Shown: one piece after another, positions 58,096 through 64,000 of the stretch
Layout of the letters: every line of letters begins with the position of its first letter
How positions within the stretch are numbered: position 1 is the first letter of the stretch
Assembly (NCBI RefSeq): GCF_003265705.1
Contig: NW_020313005.1
Span: 17,118,109-17,182,108, forward strand
DNA: 64,000 bases
From: Callorhinus ursinus
Taxonomy: Eukaryota; Chordata; Mammalia; Carnivora; Otariidae
Reading direction: 5' to 3'
The notes under the pieces: model-generated
The model's input: the letters and a program-made list of their open reading frames with translations, nothing else
Told to the model about the DNA's origin: nothing
Database searches by the model: none
Position numbers and translations under genes: made by a program

Positions 58096-59545
58096 ATGGT
58101 TGGGGCCCTTTCAGAGGTTGGTACCTCAGTTCACCCTCTGGCCCTTAATGATTCACATGCCTTCAACATGCAAAATACACTCAACCCCTCCCAAAGCACT
58201 GAAGTGTCACCCAGGTCTTAGCCTGAAGTTCAGAATCTCATCATCTACATTGGACAGGTATAGAATGATGCTCTTCTGGTGTGTTTCCTTGAGTATAACT
58301 CCTTGAATATAGTTTCTCTCAATCTGAGGACCTGTGAACTGAAGAGACAGTTATCTGCTCCCCCTCCCCACCACCACTGTGCACGCACACACATACACAC
58401 ACACACACTCTCAGATGTAGTCAACATGTGGTGGTGAGATAGGCATAGTGTGATTGGTTTAGATTGCTCCATTCAAAAAAGGGGAAACAGAATGTACATA
58501 GGACTTACTGGTTCATAGCAATTCTGAAATTCAGCAGAGTATTGTTGAAAATTCCTTGATTTGGACTCATGGTTTGGGAATAATTTTCCATGGTTCTTGG
58601 TTTTTCCCATTAAGCTCTTGGTTTTACCTTAGGAGTCATCCTTCCTTTCTCCATTAAAAGCAGCTTATGGTTGCATCTAAGTATTTATTTTTCCTTCCTA
58701 CTTCCAGTATGTAGATGTTTAGGCATCCAAAGACCCCTTTCATTTTGTTTTGTCTCTGTCCTTTTCAATCCAACCTGGCAGAATTCTTGTCAATACAATT
58801 ATTTTAAAAACTTAGCAGTCCCCTGTTGATATTATTGGGTTCATTATATTAGACGAAAACAGTACTCAAAAATCTTCTATGTGGGCCTTTGTTGTCCCCA
58901 GGCTTTTGCTGAGAAACAAAACATTTAAGCCTCTCAGAAACCCTATTGTTTTACTGAATGGTTCTCTGAGGCACCAACCTAGATGTTTCTGAGAACTTAA
59001 CAACAGATTTTGTAGACACACCCTCAGTTTCATCTTTAATACCAAATTTTTCTGACAATTTCCTAGGCCTTATTTATTGCCTGAAGCTATTTTTAAATTT
59101 TAACATTACTTGCCATCTGGAGATTCTAGGAATATTGAAAACCAGTAAGCCCTGGCTCCTTTATCTTTAACAGTTCTTGCTTTGGGGTATCTTTGTTTTC
59201 TCTCATTTTACTATAAACAACATGAAAAATCAGGTGGCACCTTCAGCAACCTGCCTTGAGGTCTTAACTAGATCACCTAGGTCATTAGGTACATTTTCTA
59301 CTTTCTTTGTTTTTGCAAGCAATAGTGTTGCTCAACTTTCTGCCCCACATAAAAACAATTCCACCTCTTCCCATTGATAATAACATTTTCCTCACCTCTC
59401 TTTAACCCTTCATGATGGCCTTGTCAAGAGCTGTAGGCTTGTGCTCTTCAGGCTTTCACTAACACATATCTCAATATCTTTTCAGCTTTTGCATTACCTG
59501 CATTGTATGTTTATATTATTGATAGCACCCCTTTTCTAGGTGCCA
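58096..59545 (-). mobile_element. Possible internal part of a MaLR element
   Basis: The 1.45 kb between the two LTR-like copies is pyrimidine-rich on the forward strand and holds GAAGTTCAGAATCTCATCAT, GAGGACCTGTGAACTGAAGA and GACAGTTATCTGCTCC near the left LTR, which resembles MaLR internal sequence in reverse. No gag or pol frame is visible; MaLR elements usually lack them. A CA repeat sits at 58,383-58,408. Confidence 0.35.
58383..58408. repeat. (CA)n, interrupted
   Basis: CACGCACACACATACACACA and following CA units. Confidence 0.88.
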
Positions 59546-59549
59546 AATT

Positions 59550-60085
59550 ATGCATTAATTATTTATTGCTATACAGCAAGTTACTACAAACTCTTAGAGG
59601 ATAAAAACAAAAATTAACATTCATTATCTCACACAGTTTCTGTGGATCAGAAATTTAAGAGTGACTTAGGTAAGTGCAGACTTGAGTTTTTAATGAAGTT
59701 GCAGTCAAGATATCTGCATCTGAAGGCATGACCTTGACTGGAAGATCCATTTCCAGTATTGTTCACCCATTTGGCTGGCACGTGGGTCCTGGCTGTGTGT
59801 GGGATGCCTCAGTTCCTCACCATGTGGACCTCTTGGGCTGCTTGAATAATTTAATGACATGGCAATTGGCTTCCTCCAGTGTGAGTGATCCAAGAGAGTC
59901 CAAGATGGAAACTGCAATGCCTAGCCTTGAAGTCAGATGCCGTCACATTGGACACATTCTACTGGACACATAGGGAACCATGACTTAATGTGGGCGGGTT
60001 CTGCCTAAGGATGCTCAATGCCGATTGTTGAGGGCGTTTTGGAGGTTGACCGTCACAAAGATTCTTTACCTCAGAATCTGAAACT
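59550..60085 (-). mobile_element. MLT1-like MaLR LTR, reverse strand (right copy)
   Basis: Forward words ATTAATTATTTATTGCTATA, ATTATCTCACACAGTTTCTG, TGTGGATCAGAAATTTAAGA, GTTGCAGTCAAGATATCTGC, CCTCAGTTCCTCACCATGTG, GTGAGTGATCCAAGAGAGTC, ACATTCTACTGGACACATAG follow the reverse complement of an MLT1-type LTR. It is better preserved than the left copy. Confidence 0.65.
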
Positions 60086-60114
60086 CCACTGTGTGGGTAT
60101 ATGTATGTTTCCTG

Positions 60115-60350
60115 CCATTTACTGCATATTTACTATGGATCAAGAATTGTAGTAAGTGTTTTAAATGTATTGCTATGTCTAATCATCATAGAAAGCACTG
60201 AGATAAATGTTATCTTAAAAGAAAAGAAAACTAAGGCACAGAGATCTTAAATAATTTCCTCTAGGTCATATGTTCAATAATGGCAAAACTAGAATTCAGT
60301 CCCAATTGTAGCTAGTTCAAAATCCTGAGATTTTAACTCTGATTTGATAC
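60115..60350 (-). mobile_element. MIR SINE
   Basis: Reverse MIR: GCATATTTACTATGGATCAA, GTGTTTTAAATGTATTGC, AAACTAAGGCACAGAGATCT, TAAATAATTTCCTCTAGGTC. Confidence 0.8.
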
Positions 60351-60359
60351 TGCTTTTCT

Positions 60360-61429
60360 TTCCAGCCACAACCTCCTTTACTTTTAACTTCCTCCCAGTA
60401 TACTATCTTTAATCCTAGAGATTCTAGGCCCTTCCTTCTCTCCCAATCTATCAGCCTCTCCTGGACTCACTTCATTTCTTGCTCAGCTTTTATCCAATGA
60501 TTGATTATCTCAGCTATTTCTCAACACAGCTCCCTCCCTTTGTAACCTTGTCCTCCTACCACACTTACCATAGTGGTTCAATATGACAGTCAAATTCTTG
60601 GTTCTATATTCCGGTTACTGATCTAAGCTGAGGAAAATCTCCTAACAGTGGATTTATGCCACTATAAATTTGTTGCCTCCAGCCTTAGCCGGGTCTTCAG
60701 GCCTGAATAACAATTCTTTCTTTTGTCCTTGGCCAGACCTTTTTCTCATCCTTCAGATTACCATTCCGAAACTTCACCTCCCTCCTTGGACCTCCAATCT
60801 CTGCAAGTGGAATGATCTCCCAAATCAACCATGTACACATGCCAAGAAGTTTATCTGCACCCACCTTCTTTCCTCTAGTCTCTAAAAATGATGTACATCT
60901 TACTGTACAAGATAGCACTTCTGCTTGTCTCTTTAATCTTCTCCCTGCTCATCTACGATGGGTCACTGCTCCATCAATTATCTCCTCTGTCTTTTATCTA
61001 TCCTTCTCTCCACCTTTCACTCTCTGTTTTCTCCTTTCTCTCAGTCCTGAGCCTCCTGTGACTTTAAAACTCTCCCGAAAACAGGTTCCACCTGAGACCT
61101 CAATTTTCTTTCTTAGTCATCCATCCACGTTGTGCGCTCTGAGTACCATTTTATCTTTGTGGTGATTTTTATCTTTATTTGTGCTTATCTTTATTTGTGT
61201 TTTTAATTATAAAGTGAAACATATGGTTCAGATAATGTGGAAAAAGTGAAAAATTTATATGATATGAAAGGCTTCTACTCCCCACCTTCCTCCTGCCCTG
61301 TCTCATCTTCCAGAGAAACTACCTTTTGTAATTTAGTGTTTCTCCTTCTAGCCATGGTACATGCCATCATTCTACTTCTTATACTTTCTGTGCCTCCTAA
61401 GCCCCACGGTATTTGGTTTCTGTTCTTCA
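60360..61429. other. Pyrimidine-rich, possibly part of an L2/CR1-type LINE
   Basis: The stretch has CT-rich words (GCCTCTCCTGGACTCACTTC, TCACCTCCCTCCTTGGACCT, GACCTCAATTTTCTTTC) in the style of L2 upstream of the better preserved part at 61.4-62.95 kb. No frame is intact and the family is not certain. Confidence 0.3.
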
Positions 61430-61639
61430 TGTAAATTTCTCTGACATTGCTCCTGCAGAGATCATCACTGCCCTCAAAATACAGAATCCAATGGACACAT
61501 TTTAGTCCTTGTCATTCAAGACTCGTTTGCTTTATTTCAAGCAGTTCAATTTTTCTCTGTCTCCTTATTTCTCACAACCCAACAGTCTCTTGTGGCTTTC
61601 TTTCTACTTTGTACAGTTATTTCTCAAGTGTCTTTTTCA

Positions 61640-61885
61640 TAGACTCATCTTTTATTTATTTATTTATTTATTTAAATTTTTTTGGACGGAGAGAGAGAAT
61701 GCGTGCAAGTGGTGGGGAGTGGGGCAGAGGGAGAGAAGAGAGAGAATCCCAAGCTGACTCTACGCTGAGGGCAGAGCTGAACTCAGGGCTCGATCTCATG
61801 ACCCTGAGATCATGACCTTAGCCAAAATCAAGAGTCAGATGCTTAACAAACTGAGCCACCCAGGCGTCACCCTAGACTCATCTTT
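61640..61885. repeat. 13-bp target-site duplication
   Basis: TAGACTCATCTTT at 61,640-61,652 and 61,873-61,885, perfect. Confidence 0.93.
61653..61872 (-). mobile_element. SINEC with perfect 13-bp target duplication
   Basis: Reverse-strand Can-SINE: (TTTA)n tail complement, GGACGGAGAGAGAGAATGCG, GGGGCAGAGGGAGAG, ACTCTACGCTGAGGGCAGAG, CCTGAGATCATGACCTTAGC, AACAAACTGAGCCACCCAGG. Inserted into L2-like sequence. Confidence 0.96.
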
Positions 61886-62950
61886 CTAGAACTGCACCTC
61901 ATACACCGGGGCTCCCTAGGCCTCCACCTTGCCTCCTCATTGTTCTCACTCTGTCTACCTCCAGAATCATATCTACTGTTAGTTTTAGCTACCGTTTTAT
62001 GCTGATGACCCCTATATCTCTGTCCTGAGATGTGTGTATGGAAATGTCTGAAACAGAAACATCAAACTCAGTATGTTCAAAGTAAACTCATGAAATGCCT
62101 CCATATTTGCTGCCGCATCTATAACCCCTATCTCTCCTAATGACACCACAAGCCCACCTAGTCACTTACAACAGGAACCTGAGATTTGTCCATGATTTTA
62201 TCTTTCATCTGTCCCCAACCCTAGGTAGTCATTGAAGACAACAGATTTGTGTTCTTAAATATTTTTTGAATCACTCACCTCTTCTCTAAGTTTCCTCCCA
62301 GGGACTTAATTTAGGTCGTTATAATCTCTCATCTGAACTTAAAAAAAAAATTCTCTGAACTAGCGTATCTGCCTATAAACATTTTCTCACCACCCCCTGC
62401 CTGCCATACTGTATCATGCATCCCCGTTTTCCCCACAAATAAAGATCCTATCGTTTCCTTCATACAAAGAATGGTCCTCTTAAAATAGTAATTATAAAGC
62501 CATGCATAGCTTCCCATGCTGCCAACAAATCACAATTTGTTTTCTTAGTATACATGGTACACTTAGTATGCATGGTGATTTTTCTGCCCTCACCTTCCAT
62601 TCCCCCTTCTTATCCCATCACTTATACCCCTACTTAATTACCTGATCCACCTAGTTGCTTGTCAATTCCTGCATGTGTTTGACAGTTTTACTCCTTTTTT
62701 GCCATTGCTTAAGTTATTTCCTCTTCCTAGAAGGCTCCCCTGTAGTATCCTCAACCTCCTTAACTACCTACTCATCATCAAGAATCAACTCAGGGGTCAC
62801 ATTTTCTAGAAAATCTTTCCTTAATCCCTTATCAGTGTTAGATACCCTTCTGTGTACTACTACTGCACATTATGATTACTTCAAACATGCACACCCACCT
62901 TACAATGGCCTCATCCTGTGCCTAGTACAGACTAGATATATCAATTAACG

Positions 62951-63294
62951 TGTCAATTTTAGTGAATGAGTTCACATTATAAAGGTAGCTCAACTGTCAG
63001 TCAAAGAGTTATTTGTCTTTTGTAGGCTATAGAACAATGCATTGTAGTTCATTTCTTTGTCTTAGCCTTGTCTAAGAGAATCAAGCTTTTTAGATCTTTA
63101 GGGTGAGGTGGACTGGGGTTGGTATCACTGCCAGATTTATTAGGACTATTAGATTCTTCTAGCACTTGTTTTTGTCTATTTGTCTTTGGTCCCTGTTCAT
63201 CTCTAAACCTCTAGTTGTCCTGAATTTTTTGGATATTGTGCTGGTTCTTGAGCCTCTTGATTTGGCTCATGTAGTAGTCACTAGATATGGGGGA
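62951..63294. other. Unassigned sequence
   Basis: No gene or repeat recognised. Confidence 0.4.
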
Positions 63295-63445
63295 CTATTT
63301 AAATTAATTCAAATTTAAAATTCAGTTGTTTAGACACCCCATCCATATTTCAGGTACCCAGCACCACGTGGCAATTTCCCTATTGGACAGTGCAGATTAT
63401 AGAGCATTTCATCATCACAGACAGTTCTATTGGGCAGCACAGCTC
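63295..63445. mobile_element. hAT-Charlie-like DNA transposon fragment
   Basis: TTAATTCAAATTTAAAATTC, CACGTGGCAATTTCCCTATT, GGACAGTGCAGATTATAGAG and a terminal-repeat-like end TTCTATTGGGCAGCACAGCT match one end of a short hAT-type element whose inverted terminus reads like AGTGCTGTCCAATAGAA. Only one end is recognised. Confidence 0.5.
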
Positions 63446-64000
63446 TAGATGTAAACAACAACAGCCAAGCAAATGAAACAAAACCAAAACAAAACCCACA
63501 CCTTTATCTTCCACCAAAGGCTCCTTCCCTAGATTTCAACTGTCCTGAGCACATCCTCCTAAATTCTTTCTTGACATGTTGAGTTTTCCAGACTCATATT
63601 CACCAGCTGATTCTCTCTTACTGCAAATGTGGGCTTCATGTGATGCTGTAAAGCAGCTTTAGGTTTTTATCTTCCTGGCAGCTCACTGGAGTCTTGGTGT
63701 CTAGCTCCTGAAGCTCTCCTTTGTTGCTCAAACAGATTTTCAGACACTTTTCTGTTCACACATTGTGTCTGTCTTAGAGTTTGGACTGAGGGACACTGTA
63801 ATTTCCAGCTTATTTTTTGAAGCAGAGATAACATCCACTCTTGATCTCAGTAAACATTCCACCTTCCCCTGGTCCAGTTTATCAGATCAGCTCTCTTCGG
63901 CAGATTCTCTTTGACAATTCATCACTCAGGTGCTTCTCCAGGGAGTGATTTTCCTGAGCACCATCACCACATTTTTATACTATCAAAATTACATTTCACA
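63446..64000. other. Unassigned sequence to window edge
   Basis: No gene or repeat recognised. Confidence 0.4.

Larger units (their letters stand above)
61430..62950 (+). mobile_element. L2-like LINE, forward, carrying a SINEC
   Basis: L2-type order: CATTTTAGTCCTTGTCATTC, GACTCATCTTTCTAG, CTCCACCTTGCCTCCTCATT, CCGTTTTATGCTGATGACCC, CAGTATGTTCAAAGTAAACT, CACAAGCCCACCTAGTCACT, TAGCTTCCCATGCTGCC, CTCTTCCTAGAAGGCTCCCC, AATCTTTCCTTAATCCC. The reverse-transcriptase region and downstream part are present but shattered. It is split at 61,653-61,872 by a SINEC. Confidence 0.65.

Overview
This window is nuclear DNA of a carnivoran mammal, and I find no intact protein-coding gene, exon chain, functional RNA gene or CRISPR array in it. 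The key evidence is ten tRNA-Lys-derived Can-SINE (SINEC) copies, recognised by the head box GGGCRCCTGGGTGGCTCAG, the GGTCATGATC box and a CT-rich, AATAAA-containing tail, plus L1 3' ends of the type common in carnivores. None of the ten looks like the canid SINEC_Cf or felid SINEC_Fc subtypes I know, so a bear-, seal- or mustelid-like (arctoid) source is my inference, not something the sequence proves. The region is intergenic or a large intron; the sequence does not say which.

Layout. 1-9.3 kb is dense in transposons: two L1 fragments at the left edge, a CT microsatellite, an old reverse-strand L1 carrying a SINEC, a HAL1-like LINE carrying a second SINEC, and a third SINEC split by a young L1, followed by an L2 remnant. 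9.3-12.8 kb holds a small CpG cluster next to a segment with three GATA-type motifs. 12.8-14.7 kb holds an L2 with an embedded MIR and two SINECs. 14.7-31.4 kb is repeat-poor: apart from one SINEC at 19.3 kb only ancient MIR/L2 scraps are seen, and several AT-rich stretches look like conserved regulatory DNA. 31.5-33.2 kb is an L1M-like tail with a SINEC. 33.2-41.2 kb holds MIR and L2 scraps, GAT and CTAT microsatellites, and a CpG-enriched spot with a hairpin.

41.2-44.3 kb holds a young L1, a MaLR-type LTR and a long L2. 44.3-50.2 kb holds MIRs (one split by a SINEC), a Tigger-like DNA transposon and a long polypyrimidine tract. 50.2-52.3 kb is a reverse-strand L1 with a mutated reverse-transcriptase motif. 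57.6-60.1 kb looks like an ancient MaLR element with both LTRs, then a MIR, a long L2 carrying a SINEC, and a hAT-like fragment near the right edge.

Nothing here amounts to a new molecular system. The best leads are the repeat-poor block at 19.5-31.4 kb with its motif-dense segments, the CpG plus triple-GATA segment near 10 kb, and insertions resolved by target-site duplications. No alignment or conservation search could be run, so repeat family names come from remembered consensus patterns, and repeat edges are accurate to about 10-30 bases unless a target-site duplication is quoted.
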